Made by a program: the position numbers and the translations under genes
In this document: positions 7,928-16,266 of the stretch, piece by piece
Layout of the letters: the number at the start of each line of letters is the position of its first letter
Numbering within the stretch: the first letter of the stretch is position 1
The notes under the pieces: model-generated
What the model was told of the DNA's origin: nothing
What the model saw: the letters and a program-made list of their open reading frames with translations, nothing else
Database searches by the model: none
DNA from: Kiloniella sp. EL199
GTDB lineage: Bacteria > Pseudomonadota > Alphaproteobacteria > Kiloniellales > Kiloniellaceae
DNA length: 64,000 bases
NCBI RefSeq assembly: GCF_900313065.1
Contig: NZ_OMPU01000013.1
Coordinates: forward strand, 186,001 to 250,000
Reading direction: 5' to 3'

Positions 7928-9880
7928 ATGAAGTTGCTTATAACTTCACGTAGCAAATCTCTGGTCGCATTTTCGCATGATCTTTTCATGCTTGCGATCT
8001 CTTTTGCGTTTTCCTTGGCACTCCGAATGGATGTTACTGATGCAGCAGCCATACCACCGTTAAGCCTTTTTCCGGCTTGGGCCACATTTATTCTAATCGG
8101 AATAGGCACCTTCTGGATGCTTGATTTCTACAGAGGAACTTGGCGCTACGCATCAATGAATGATCTCCTCAACATCATAAAAGCTTCAACGCTGATTATG
8201 TTGTTGTTCTTACCAATACTCTTTTTCTGGAATCGTCTTGAAGACATCCCTAGAAGTTCGCTGATTATTAACTGGTTTATCCTGATCTTTTTGCTCGGTG
8301 GCCCCCGTATGATCTATCGCACATGGAAGGACCAGGGTGTACGACGATTAATGGAAAAAGACAGCCATTTAAGAGTACCAGTTTTCTTGATCGGCTTTGA
8401 CGATATTGCCGAAGCATTCCTGCGCCACATCACAAGAGATCTTGCTAGCGCCTATGAAGTCGTTGGAATACTTGATCCAACAGGCCAGGAAGCGGGCAGA
8501 CGTATGCATGATCTCCCAATTATGGGCCCATTGAATAAGCTTCAAGAAGCGCTGGACAAAGTATCTCTCCGCAACAGAACACCACAACGCATTATTGTGT
8601 CAAAAGTGCTCGACAGAGATAGCATGCAACTTATCAACGATGTTGCCGCAAACAATAATCTGTCAATTGAACGTCTCCCCAATCCAACAGAATTCAAAAG
8701 TAATTTAGGCAGTGATATAGAGGTCAAACCCATTGCAATAGAGGATCTTCTCGGACGACAACAGGCCAAACTGGATCGACTTGCAATGGAGAAACTCATT
8801 TCTGGAAAACGTGTCCTCATCACAGGATGTGGTGGCTCTATCGGTTCAGAGCTTTCAAGGCAGGTTTCTTCTTTTAAGCCTGCGCACATGACCCTTTTAG
8901 ATAGCTCCGAGTTCAACCTTTATTCTATTGATATGGAAATATCTGAAACCTATCCAGAGCTTAAGCGAGATGCCGTTCTTGGTGATGTTAGAGACACCTC
9001 CAGACTCAATCAGATATTTGATCGCTTCAAGCCAGAGCTGGTTTTTCACGCAGCAGCTCTGAAACATGTCCCACTCGTCGAAGCCAATCCGGTTGAGGGT
9101 GTCCACACCAACGTATTGGGAACTAAAAACACTGCAGATGCATGTCGGCGTGTCGGCGTTAAGACCATGGTTCTTATTTCCACCGATAAAGCCATTAACC
9201 CGCCTAATATTATGGGTGCAAGCAAACGCTTGGCCGAAAGTTACTGCCAGGCAATGGATCTGGTTGGAAAAGATGAGAATAGTACACGCTTTGTTACTGT
9301 CAGATTTGGCAATGTATTAGGATCAACCGGTTCAGTGGTACCCCTATTCGAACGCCAATTAAAAATTGGCGGTCCCCTTACGGTTACTCATCCGGAAATT
9401 ACCCGTTACTTTATGACAATCAAAGAAGCCGTTGAGCTGGTACTACAGACCATGACTCTCGGAACAACAATGGCCAGTAAGGATGCAGGTAAAATCTATG
9501 TTCTGGATATGGGCGAGCCAGTCAAGATTACAGATCTTGCTAAACAAGTCATACGTCTTGGTGGATTTGAACCAGATAAAGACATTAAAATCGAATTTAC
9601 AGGTCTCCGCCCCGGCGAGAAGCTATACGAAGAACTTTTCCACGAAACAGAACCTCTAATACCGACAACACACAACAGTCTAAAACTTGCCAAGCCTCGA
9701 ATTGTTAATCAGGAATTACTAACCCACAGTTTAGAAAAAATGACGCAATTGATTCACGACAAAAAACGCGATGAAATTATAAGGTTATTATCGCAGCTTG
9801 TTCCAGAATACGACGGTGTTCATAAAAACAATACCGACACTAAAACAGAGTTACAAAAACAAGCTCAGGCAATAATTTGA
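7928..9880 (+). CDS. Membrane-bound nucleoside-diphosphate-sugar 4,6-dehydratase (PglF/WbpM/CapD type)
   Basis: 650 residues, typical of the long membrane form. About four membrane helices occupy residues 10-125, then a CoA-binding-like Rossmann domain (about 145-270), then a short-chain dehydratase domain starting at GKRVLITGCGGSIGSELS (about 292). The active site reads STDKAINPPNIMGASKRLAE (about 417-436). Methionine stands where classical SDR enzymes have tyrosine, as is characteristic of WbpM/PglF/FlaA1. These enzymes make UDP-4-keto-6-deoxy-GlcNAc or epimerise it for bacillosamine, QuiNAc or FucNAc synthesis. The next gene follows after 1 bp, so the two are surely co-transcribed. Confidence 0.93.
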   Translation: MKLLITSRSKSLVAFSHDLFMLAISFAFSLALRMDVTDAAAIPPLSLFPAWATFILIGIGTFWMLDFYRGTWRYASMNDLLNIIKASTLIMLLFLPILFFWNRLEDIPRSSLIINWFILIFLLGGPRMIYRTWKDQGVRRLMEKDSHLRVPVFLIGFDDIAEAFLRHITRDLASAYEVVGILDPTGQEAGRRMHDLPIMGPLNKLQEALDKVSLRNRTPQRIIVSKVLDRDSMQLINDVAANNNLSIERLPNPTEFKSNLGSDIEVKPIAIEDLLGRQQAKLDRLAMEKLISGKRVLITGCGGSIGSELSRQVSSFKPAHMTLLDSSEFNLYSIDMEISETYPELKRDAVLGDVRDTSRLNQIFDRFKPELVFHAAALKHVPLVEANPVEGVHTNVLGTKNTADACRRVGVKTMVLISTDKAINPPNIMGASKRLAESYCQAMDLVGKDENSTRFVTVRFGNVLGSTGSVVPLFERQLKIGGPLTVTHPEITRYFMTIKEAVELVLQTMTLGTTMASKDAGKIYVLDMGEPVKITDLAKQVIRLGGFEPDKDIKIEFTGLRPGEKLYEELFHETEPLIPTTHNSLKLAKPRIVNQELLTHSLEKMTQLIHDKKRDEIIRLLSQLVPEYDGVHKNNTDTKTELQKQAQAII

Positions 9881-9881
9881 T

Positions 9882-10739
9882 ATGCCTAAAAAAAACCGTT
9901 GCATTGTTTTTGGCGCATCAGGAAAAACAGGTCAAATTTTAAGTAATCGCTTGGACTCAAATAAATACGAGATCATTAATGTATCACGTAATGCTGATGC
10001 AGTAGCTCATCTTCCTGGTCAAGGATACGTTGCTGACTTAAACAACATCGATAGCTTCAAAGATTTAATTCACCCCGATGATATCATTATTAATTTAGCG
10101 CACGCCAGATTTACCACTGCGATACTTAAACATTGCCCGGAATCAATCGGACAATTGATTGTCGTTGGATCCACAAGACATCTCACTTCCTTTCCTGATT
10201 TAGCTGCAAAAGAAGTAAATCATGCTCTACGGCACCTTGAATCTTGGCAAGGCCCTTGGACTATGTTGCATCCAACCATGATCTATGGCGCTTTAGGTGA
10301 AAACAATATCCAAAGAATGGCCTTGTTTATTAAAAAATTTAAAGTAATTCCATTACCCAACAAAGGGAGAAGCCTAATACAACCAATCCATGTTGAAGAT
10401 GTGGTTACGGCAATCCTTCTTGCGATGGAAAAACCGCAATGCATCGGTAAAAGTATTCTTATTGCTGGCCCAAAGGCCTTAACATATAAAAATTTTATAA
10501 AGAAAATTGCGACGGCTTCAGGGTCAAATTGTGCCGTGATACCTATGAACCAAACACTTGTACAAATATTGGCTCTCTTAACTCGTTGGCTCCCTTTTCT
10601 CCCTTCCATCACATCACAAGAAGTCCAGAGACTTATGGAAGACAAAAACGTAGATACCAACCAAATGACGCAATTGTTAGGATTATCTCCTCGTGATTTT
10701 GAAGAAGGTCTGGCAGAACTTTTCGTATCAAATAAATAG
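9882..10739 (+). CDS. NAD(P)-dependent epimerase/dehydratase family protein
   Basis: 285 residues with an N-terminal Rossmann motif (FGASGKTGQIL, about 9-19). LHPTMIYGALGENN lies mid-protein and LIQPIHVEDVVTAIL after it. The last is typical of extended-SDR sugar reductases and of NmrA/YbjT-like proteins. A canonical YxxxK is not obvious. It starts 1 bp after the dehydratase stop. By analogy with WbpV/WreQ-type reductases it could reduce the 4-keto sugar made by its neighbour, which with the WecA-like transferase would give a QuiNAc- or FucNAc-primed lipid carrier. Function is inferred from context; substrate unknown. Confidence 0.8.
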   Translation: MPKKNRCIVFGASGKTGQILSNRLDSNKYEIINVSRNADAVAHLPGQGYVADLNNIDSFKDLIHPDDIIINLAHARFTTAILKHCPESIGQLIVVGSTRHLTSFPDLAAKEVNHALRHLESWQGPWTMLHPTMIYGALGENNIQRMALFIKKFKVIPLPNKGRSLIQPIHVEDVVTAILLAMEKPQCIGKSILIAGPKALTYKNFIKKIATASGSNCAVIPMNQTLVQILALLTRWLPFLPSITSQEVQRLMEDKNVDTNQMTQLLGLSPRDFEEGLAELFVSNK

Positions 10740-10867
10740 TTTTATGTCAGGTATTCTGCACACCAAATCATTGCATCCAACGCCTCTTCAGTTTATTAGT
10801 GCCCTCGCCTAAGAAAATTTCGGCCAACACTGATCATTCTTGATGGTAAATTCATCTATATGATCCT

Positions 10868-10920
10868 TACTTCCCGCCCTGGCGGGCAACCGGGGTGGAA
10901 GACAGCTGCAAGGAACTGCT
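10868..10920 (+). promoter_or_regulatory. GC-rich stem-loop leader of purH
   Basis: CCCGCC and GGCGGG form a tight hairpin, enclosed by CTTCC pairing with GGAAG further on. CAGCTGCAAGGAACTG and the ATG follow. The ribosome binding site AAGGAA lies within this structured leader, so folding could affect purH translation. A ZTP (pfl) riboswitch is found before purine genes in many bacteria, but I cannot match its conserved core here. It is therefore listed only as a structured leader. Confidence 0.35.
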
Positions 10921-12495
10921 ATGTCTGACGTCATCCGTCGCGCCCTCGTTTCCGTTTCTGATAAGACCGGTCTTGTCGAATTCGGTAAATTCCTCGCTGA
11001 CCAAGGAATTGAAATTCTCTCTACAGGAGGCTCTGCATGCACACTGAGCGAAGCGGGTATTCCTGTGAAGGAGGTATCCAGTCACACTGATTTTCCTGAA
11101 ATTATGGACGGCAGGGTTAAAACGCTTCATCCGAAAATTCACGGGGGCATTCTGGCCAGACGTGACCTCAAGACACATACGGATGCAATGACTGAACACA
11201 ACATTGCACCGATTGACCTGGTTGTTGTGAATCTCTATCCCTTCGAAGCGACACTCAAGTCTGGTGCTGACTATGACACATGTGTTGAAAATATTGATAT
11301 TGGCGGCCCGGGCATGGTTCGCGCAGCCGCAAAAAACCATAGTTTTGTGACAATTGTCACAGATCCGAGTGACTACGCGCTCGTACAGAACGAGATGAAG
11401 GCTAATAATGGAGCGACAACACAGAACCTCCGTCGAAAGTTAGCAGCGGCGGCCTATAGTCACACAGCCAAATACGATTCCATGATCTCCGGCTGGTTAC
11501 AGAATGAGTGTAAAGTAGACTTTCCGAAAGAGACCACTTTGGGCGGTGAGCTCAAGCAATCTCTGCGCTACGGAGAGAACCCCCATCAGGTAGCCGCGGT
11601 CTACAAGTCGATTGATGCCCGCCCCGGTGTTGTCACCGCACAGCAACTACAGGGGAAAGAGCTTAGCTACAACAACCTGAACGACACCGATGCAGCCTTT
11701 GAGCTGGTCTCTGAATTCGATGCCCCGACAATTGCCATTATCAAACACGCCAATCCCTGCGGCGTGGCAACAGCAGATAATTTAAGTGACGCCTACAAAG
11801 CGGCCCTCGCCTGTGATCCGACAAGTGCCTTTGGCGGCATTATTGCCACCAACAAAACAATGGATGCAGCAACGGCCACACAAGTTGCCGACCTTTTCGC
11901 AGAAGTTGTCATCGCCCCCGCGATTGATGACGAAGCCAAAGCTATTTTTGCAGCCAAGAAAAACCTGCGAGTTCTAATTACCGGTGAAATGCCAAACCCG
12001 GCCGATGCAGGCATGACAATGAAAACCATATCCGGCGGATTCCTGCTACAGGGACGGGATAATGGCCGCATTACAGCTGCGGACCTGAAGGTCGTGACGA
12101 AACGCCAACCAACCGAGCAGGAAATTGCCGATATGATTTTCGCTTTCAGGGTTGGGAAACACGTAAAATCCAACGCTATTGTCTATGCGAAAAACGGTGC
12201 AATTGTTGGCATTGGCGCCGGACAGATGAGCCGGGTTGATTCATCACGGATTGCTGCCTGGAAAAGTAAAGAAGCTGCTGAGACTGCTGGTTTGAACGAG
12301 GCAGGGACTATCGGTTCCGTCGTCTCTTCCGATGCCTTCTTCCCCTTTGCAGATGGCCTCCTTGCCGCTGCGGATGCCGGCGCAACCGCAGTTATTCAAC
12401 CAGGTGGATCCATGCGTGATGATGAAGTTATTGCCGCTGCTGATGAAGCAGGGCTTGCCATGGTCTATACCGGCATGCGTCACTTCCGTCACTAA
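10921..12495 (+). CDS. purH: Bifunctional AICAR transformylase/IMP cyclohydrolase
   Basis: 524 residues, the usual length. It catalyses the last two steps of de novo IMP synthesis. The N-terminal MGS-like cyclohydrolase domain ([36 protein letters not shown]) is followed by the AICARFT domain with [27 protein letters not shown] (catalytic Lys-His) and [17 protein letters not shown] sits just before the ATG. A strong intrinsic terminator follows at 12520-12557. The heparinase/glycan genes separate it from rpe. Confidence 0.98.
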   Translation: MSDVIRRALVSVSDKTGLVEFGKFLADQGIEILSTGGSACTLSEAGIPVKEVSSHTDFPEIMDGRVKTLHPKIHGGILARRDLKTHTDAMTEHNIAPIDLVVVNLYPFEATLKSGADYDTCVENIDIGGPGMVRAAAKNHSFVTIVTDPSDYALVQNEMKANNGATTQNLRRKLAAAAYSHTAKYDSMISGWLQNECKVDFPKETTLGGELKQSLRYGENPHQVAAVYKSIDARPGVVTAQQLQGKELSYNNLNDTDAAFELVSEFDAPTIAIIKHANPCGVATADNLSDAYKAALACDPTSAFGGIIATNKTMDAATATQVADLFAEVVIAPAIDDEAKAIFAAKKNLRVLITGEMPNPADAGMTMKTISGGFLLQGRDNGRITAADLKVVTKRQPTEQEIADMIFAFRVGKHVKSNAIVYAKNGAIVGIGAGQMSRVDSSRIAAWKSKEAAETAGLNEAGTIGSVVSSDAFFPFADGLLAAADAGATAVIQPGGSMRDDEVIAAADEAGLAMVYTGMRHFRH

Positions 12496-12519
12496 GACAG
12501 GCTAGTTCCAAATTTGAAA

Positions 12520-12557
12520 GGCTGCTCCTGAGATTATCCCTCGGGGCAGCCTTTTTT
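12520..12557 (+). terminator. Rho-independent terminator after purH
   Basis: GGCTGC (12520-12525) pairs with GCAGCC (12546-12551), with extra inner pairs. A run of six T (12552-12557) follows. Confidence 0.9.
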
Positions 12558-12598
12558 GATTTTAGAACCTAAGAATGAGTTTTGATCATCACTATTGA

Positions 12599-12856
12599 GC
12601 ACAGTATAACACCGTTCTCACCCCAAACTTCTTTAGAGAACAACGCGAAAATCAAAACATTACCCAGTTTTACTATGCACTTAGACATACCCTGCAAAAT
12701 TCGCCTGGATCAGACCTTCTTGGGGCTCGGGTTATCAACCACGGAAGATCAACATTAATTCACTCTGTTTCTGGGGGAAAATTAGAAACAAAGCCGATGG
12801 CTGACCGAGACATAAACGCTGTTCGGGTTGGCACAGCATTTCCCAAGAAGATCTGA
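12599..12856 (+). pseudogene. Possible gene remnant, unidentified
   Basis: An 85-codon open stretch without a usable start codon sits between the purH terminator and the convergent lipoprotein gene. Its conceptual product looks protein-like rather than random, with segments such as ITQFYYALRHTLQNSPGSDL and ADRDINAVRVGTAFPKK and no low-complexity bias. A stop codon directly precedes the frame. I recognise no family. It could be the 3' end of a decayed gene or a chance open frame. Confidence 0.3.
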
Positions 12857-12870
12857 AGAACAATGAAGTC

Positions 12871-13257
12871 TTAACCAACAACGTTATGGCCACGCCCCTT
12901 CATACAATTCTTGACGATTTGCTTGCGTTCATCCTGGGTGTCCCAAGCCTCGGCACCGGCACCACCAGCTGCACCGATGACGCCACCAACCAAGGCTCCG
13001 CCCCAACCATCACTTAGTCCGCCAACAATGGCTCCAAGGCCTGTGCCCAATAGGGCAGCATTTTGAACATCACCATTCAAATAACTACGTTGATCGGCAA
13101 CTTTGGCACAAGCAGTGAGGTCACTTTCATAGGCCGCAGTATCTGCCCCACCATCAACAATCGGTCTATAATCTGCCCCTGTGTTGCTGCATCCCCCTAA
13201 AAGGATGAAGGCAAACCCCAAAGAGATTAGACCACCCCAACAAACCATTCGTCTCAT
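12871..13257 (-). CDS. Glycine-zipper lipoprotein
   Basis: 128 residues. A signal peptide ends in the lipobox LLGGC with the lipidated cysteine at residue 23. A linker, a glycine-zipper segment (GTGLGAIVGGLSDGWGGALV, about 71-90, continuing to about 104) and a short polar tail follow. Glycine-zipper proteins of this size are usually outer-membrane lipoproteins of unknown function, sometimes linked to envelope stress. C49 and C121 in the mature part could form a disulfide. The gene stands alone, divergent from the porin. Confidence 0.85.
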   Translation of the reverse strand: MRRMVCWGGLISLGFAFILLGGCSNTGADYRPIVDGGADTAAYESDLTACAKVADQRSYLNGDVQNAALLGTGLGAIVGGLSDGWGGALVGGVIGAAGGAGAEAWDTQDERKQIVKNCMKGRGHNVVG

Positions 13258-13377
13258 TATTCAATGCCCTCTGCATTTACTTATAAATTGAGTAAACACT
13301 ATCGCTTTAGTCTGACGACTAACTGACAAATATAACAAATTAATTTTCACCTACCCCTTGTAATGAGTTGCTTTACT

Positions 13378-13409
13378 TATAAATAAGTACCGTTTGGTAC
13401 TTATTTATA
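13378..13409 (+). promoter_or_regulatory. 14-bp perfect inverted repeat just before the porin ribosome binding site
   Basis: Left arm 13378-13391 (TATAAATAAGTACC) and right arm 13396-13409 pair perfectly around the loop GTTT. The structure ends 5 bp before GGAG (13415-13418) and 15 bp before the ATG at 13425. It could be an operator palindrome or a mRNA 5' stem-loop stabilising the porin message. It lacks a following T-run, so it is unlikely to be a terminator. Confidence 0.6.
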
Positions 13410-13424
13410 TATGTGGAGAATAAA

Positions 13425-14492
13425 ATGAAATCCCTTTTACTGGCCAGCTCGGCACTGGTTACTGCTTTTGCGCTAACCCCAACAGCAAAAGCTGAAGATG
13501 GTAAAATCAACTTATCGGTCTTCACTCAATTTCATGCATCAGCTACCGATGCTGACAATACTACGCTAGGGACAAATAACGGGCATGACTTTAACACCAA
13601 CTCTGAAATCAAGCTGACTGCTTCTAACACTGCCGATAATGGCCTTAAGTATGGGCTTGAGATTCAATTAGAGGCCGATCAGGGTAACACAAATAACACA
13701 GATGAAAATTATATCTGGCTCGAAGGTGATTTTGGTCGTGTCGAACTCGGGGATCAGGATGGTGCAGATGATGGCTTGCTTGTAAGTGGTAAAGACGTTG
13801 GTCTGCTTTATGGTATGATTGATAACGCAACAGGATCAACACTTGATACCAGCAGTGCATCCGTCGCAGCAACTGCCGCTGACATCAGTGATTCTTCTGA
13901 TGCAACGAAAATTACCTATTACACCCCTAGCTTTAATGGTTTCAAAGCGGGTGTTTCCTATGCACCTGATTCAAGTCAGGGTGCAGAAGTTGCCAACCGC
14001 GTTGTCGATACACGTGCTGAACAAACTGTAGAAGCCGGGCTTAACTATTCCGGTTCCTTCAACGATGTTTCACTCGAAGTTGGCGCCAGCAGTGTTTGGT
14101 CTGATCACAGCGGAGATGCGGGTACTGATCAGAATGACGCCCAGTTCTTCGGAGCAGGTATCGGTTTTAACGTTGGATATGCTGGCTTTACTGTAGGTGC
14201 AGGTTACACCTATCAAGATGGCGATGATGTTTATGATGACCAGAATACAGTTGATGCCGGGATCAACTATACAACAGGACCATGGCAATTCGCTGTCGCC
14301 GGTGTTTGGTCAGAAACAACCAATGTAACAGCATCATCAGGTAATGATTTTGAAAGCACGGCCGTTTCTGCAGGCATCCAGTACGAAGTTGCACCAGGCC
14401 TCGCCGTATATGGTTCAGCAATTGCCGGTGACTACGAAGGCGGCGCTGAAGAGTTCACATCGGTTCAAAGTGGTGTTCTTGTTAGCTTCTAA
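13425..14492 (+). CDS. Outer-membrane porin
   Basis: About 355 residues starting at the ATG preceded by GGAG at 13415. A GTG four codons earlier lies inside that Shine-Dalgarno region and is disfavoured. A clear Sec signal peptide (MKSLLLASSALVTAFAL..AKA) ends before EDGKINLSVF. The mature part has alternating short beta-strands rich in Gly, Asp and aromatics, a typical WLEGDFGRVELGDQDGADDG loop, and terminates in phenylalanine (SGVLVSF). These are hallmarks of a 16-strand Gram-negative general porin of the alphaproteobacterial type. It is monocistronic, with an inverted repeat upstream and a stem-loop downstream. Confidence 0.93.
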   Translation: MKSLLLASSALVTAFALTPTAKAEDGKINLSVFTQFHASATDADNTTLGTNNGHDFNTNSEIKLTASNTADNGLKYGLEIQLEADQGNTNNTDENYIWLEGDFGRVELGDQDGADDGLLVSGKDVGLLYGMIDNATGSTLDTSSASVAATAADISDSSDATKITYYTPSFNGFKAGVSYAPDSSQGAEVANRVVDTRAEQTVEAGLNYSGSFNDVSLEVGASSVWSDHSGDAGTDQNDAQFFGAGIGFNVGYAGFTVGAGYTYQDGDDVYDDQNTVDAGINYTTGPWQFAVAGVWSETTNVTASSGNDFESTAVSAGIQYEVAPGLAVYGSAIAGDYEGGAEEFTSVQSGVLVSF

Positions 14493-14518
14493 TTGTAATT
14501 TCTGAAGCTTCTGAAAAA

Positions 14519-14570
14519 ATTAATGTCGTATCATGGAAGGGACATAATCTCCAAGTGATACGACATTAAT
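14519..14570. terminator. 15-bp stem-loop between convergent porin and acidic-protein genes
   Basis: ATTAATGTCGTATCA (14519-14533) and its exact reverse complement (14556-14570) enclose a 22-nt loop. Read on the minus strand the stem is followed by a T-run (complement of AAAAAA at 14514-14519). It fits best as the terminator of the minus-strand gene, and it may also shield the porin mRNA 3' end. Confidence 0.7.
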
Positions 14571-14587
14571 AAATCTAACTGGCCCAC

Positions 14588-15058
14588 TTAATCCAGAATG
14601 ATCACTTCGTCATGGTCATCTTCGACGATATAGATTTCTTCATCATTGTAGTCATCAATGAAAACGTAGGTTTCAGGTTCATCGTAGAAAAAGATTTCCG
14701 GTTCGTCATACCAATATTCGTCAACAACAACCAGCGCGTCATCATAATACATCATCTCTACTTCAGAAGCTGGCATGACAATAACGCGCGTGTCCTGCAC
14801 TCTTTGACGCGCATGTCCAATTTTTAGTTGCGCATTTCCCTTTGCGTCTTTTTGAATTTGCCAGGAACCATCCGGTTTAAGACAAGCTGTTCCATAGGCG
14901 TTTTCCTTTTTGCCACCAACAAGAACCTTGGTTTGATATTCGCGACAGTGTACTTGTTTTGCATTAGCGTTTGAGACCATCAAGGTCATCGACATAGCAA
15001 TTGCGACAATCCCGACTAAAAAGATCGATTGATTACTGATACTTGATTTCATTTCCAT
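14588..15058 (-). CDS. Secreted protein with an acidic, tyrosine-rich tail, function unknown
   Basis: 156 residues. An N-terminal signal peptide (SIFLVGIVAIAMSMTLMVSNANA) is followed by a compact domain with HCREYQTKVLVGGKKENAYG and TACLKPDGSWQIQ. This resembles the C-terminal module of alphaproteobacterial 17-kDa-type surface antigens. The last 60 residues are dominated by Asp, Glu and Tyr (for example YDEPEIFFYDEPETYVF and DDHDEVIILD), an unusual strongly anionic tail that might bind cations. AAGGA precedes the ATG. Periplasmic or surface location is inferred. It ends convergent with the porin. Confidence 0.8.
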   Translation of the reverse strand: MEMKSSISNQSIFLVGIVAIAMSMTLMVSNANAKQVHCREYQTKVLVGGKKENAYGTACLKPDGSWQIQKDAKGNAQLKIGHARQRVQDTRVIVMPASEVEMMYYDDALVVVDEYWYDEPEIFFYDEPETYVFIDDYNDEEIYIVEDDHDEVIILD

Positions 15059-15093
15059 ATTTCCTTCTATTCATATTCGCGCTGCTGTCAGCG

Positions 15094-15312
15094 TTATTCC
15101 GTATCGTCGCCGTTTTCTTCAAAGGCGAGAATATCGCCGGGCTGACAATCCAGTGCTTCGCAAATGGCATCCAGTGTAGAAAAGCGGATTGCCTTTGCCC
15201 GACCAGCCTTGAGCACCGACAGGTTAGGAACGGTGATACCAATCTGTTCCGCAAGCTGGCTTAATTGCATTTTCCGCTGAGCCAACACGACATCTAAATT
15301 AACAATGATCAT
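15094..15312 (-). CDS. Small XRE-family regulator, YozG type
   Basis: 72 residues consisting almost only of a Cro/C1 helix-turn-helix (LSQLAEQIGITVPNLSVLKA, about 18-37) followed by STLDAICEALDCQPGDIL. GAGGAAA lies before the ATG. It is the second gene of a pair with a DUF2975 membrane protein, an arrangement known for YoaS-YozG in Bacillus and common elsewhere. It probably represses its own operon, with candidate palindromes at 15996-16028. Confidence 0.9.
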   Translation of the reverse strand: MIIVNLDVVLAQRKMQLSQLAEQIGITVPNLSVLKAGRAKAIRFSTLDAICEALDCQPGDILAFEENGDDTE

Positions 15313-15333
15313 TTGTTTTTCCTCGCGTTCGCT

Positions 15334-15927
15334 TTAGATCAAATGATCCATTTCATCTTGTAACAGGGCGCCCTTTTCCATGACCCGGGCGATAAGAATG
15401 ATTGCCAGACCGCCAAGCAGGAAAGGAATAGGCAGATGTACTTCGCTGACGATTTCCCAACCATCTTCAAAACCTTCGTCAGCCGACACCGCCATGAGTT
15501 CCTGCATCAGATAAAGCTGATTCAAACTATCCAAAAACCCGATCAAGGCCGCACCACAAAACAACAGCCCTACATTACGAATGCGCCTTGCATTCATTGG
15601 TGTGAAAAGCTCTCCACGCTGATAAGCAGCAAACAATCTTTCCAACTGGAAAATCAGCAAGCCATAGAACAACACGGTCACCACAAGCAGAATCATATCG
15701 CCATAAAAAAGATGATCGGGTAACTCAGGCAGATCCATTTCATCATCAAGCACAATCTCTTCACCAGAAACAAAGCCAAGATTGATACCTTCTATACCGA
15801 CCCAAAGAGCCCCTTTATCCAACGTGAGACCAAGTACAGTAGCGATTACAATCACACCCAAAAGCGCAAAGAGGCACATACGAATGCGATAACTGAAAAG
15901 GCTGATCTGTTTCTCTAAACCATCCAT
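15334..15927 (-). CDS. DUF2975 membrane protein
   Basis: About 197 residues. The ATG at 15927 is preferred because GGAG lies immediately upstream, inside the four extra codons that could be added. There are four predicted membrane helices: CLFALLGVIVIATVLGL, MILLVVTVLFYGLLIFQL, VGLLFCGAALIGFLDSL and PIPFLLGGLAIILIARVM. RLFAAYQRGELFTPMNARRI, between helices two and three, is characteristic of DUF2975. It is co-transcribed with the YozG-like regulator 21 bp downstream. The pair's physiological role is unknown; a membrane sensor or partner controlling the regulator is plausible. Confidence 0.88.
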   Translation of the reverse strand: MDGLEKQISLFSYRIRMCLFALLGVIVIATVLGLTLDKGALWVGIEGINLGFVSGEEIVLDDEMDLPELPDHLFYGDMILLVVTVLFYGLLIFQLERLFAAYQRGELFTPMNARRIRNVGLLFCGAALIGFLDSLNQLYLMQELMAVSADEGFEDGWEIVSEVHLPIPFLLGGLAIILIARVMEKGALLQDEMDHLI

Positions 15928-15995
15928 TTTTATCTCCATAAATGTCGGTATCTGAGAAAATAAGTACTGCGATGAATTTTGAAAATCAATATATT

Positions 15996-16028
15996 TTTAT
16001 CGATAAACGATAATTTATATTCGATAAA
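15996..16028. promoter_or_regulatory. Candidate operator of the DUF2975-yozG pair
   Basis: TTTATCGATAAA (15996-16007) is a perfect 12-bp palindrome. A second dyad, TTTAT-N5-ATAAA (16014-16028), is centred close by and is preceded by CGATAA. The sites lie about 70-100 bp upstream of the start at 15927, within an otherwise featureless AT-rich gap that extends to the next gene at 16267. A small XRE repressor would be expected to bind such dyads. This is inference. Confidence 0.4.
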
Positions 16029-16266
16029 GGGAAATATCTTACCTAAAAACAAAATATATCAATGAGATAACCATTTATGATTTTTTTTAAGAATCGACTG
16101 CAAAAGTATTGATTTTATCAGTTATGAATGCGGAAAATTCTGATTCCAAGATAACGCTCAGCACACAAGAACAATCGGAGTAGCAAGAAAAGATTTGCCT
16201 GTTTGCTCTTATATCCTGTTAGTTGGTCTTATTAACTCGCTGACGATTTTCCAACAGGCTCCATTC

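Noticed and set aside
10868-10920. ZTP (pfl) riboswitch before purH
   Set aside because: A structured GC-rich leader is present, but I could not align the conserved pfl core, so only a generic leader is reported.
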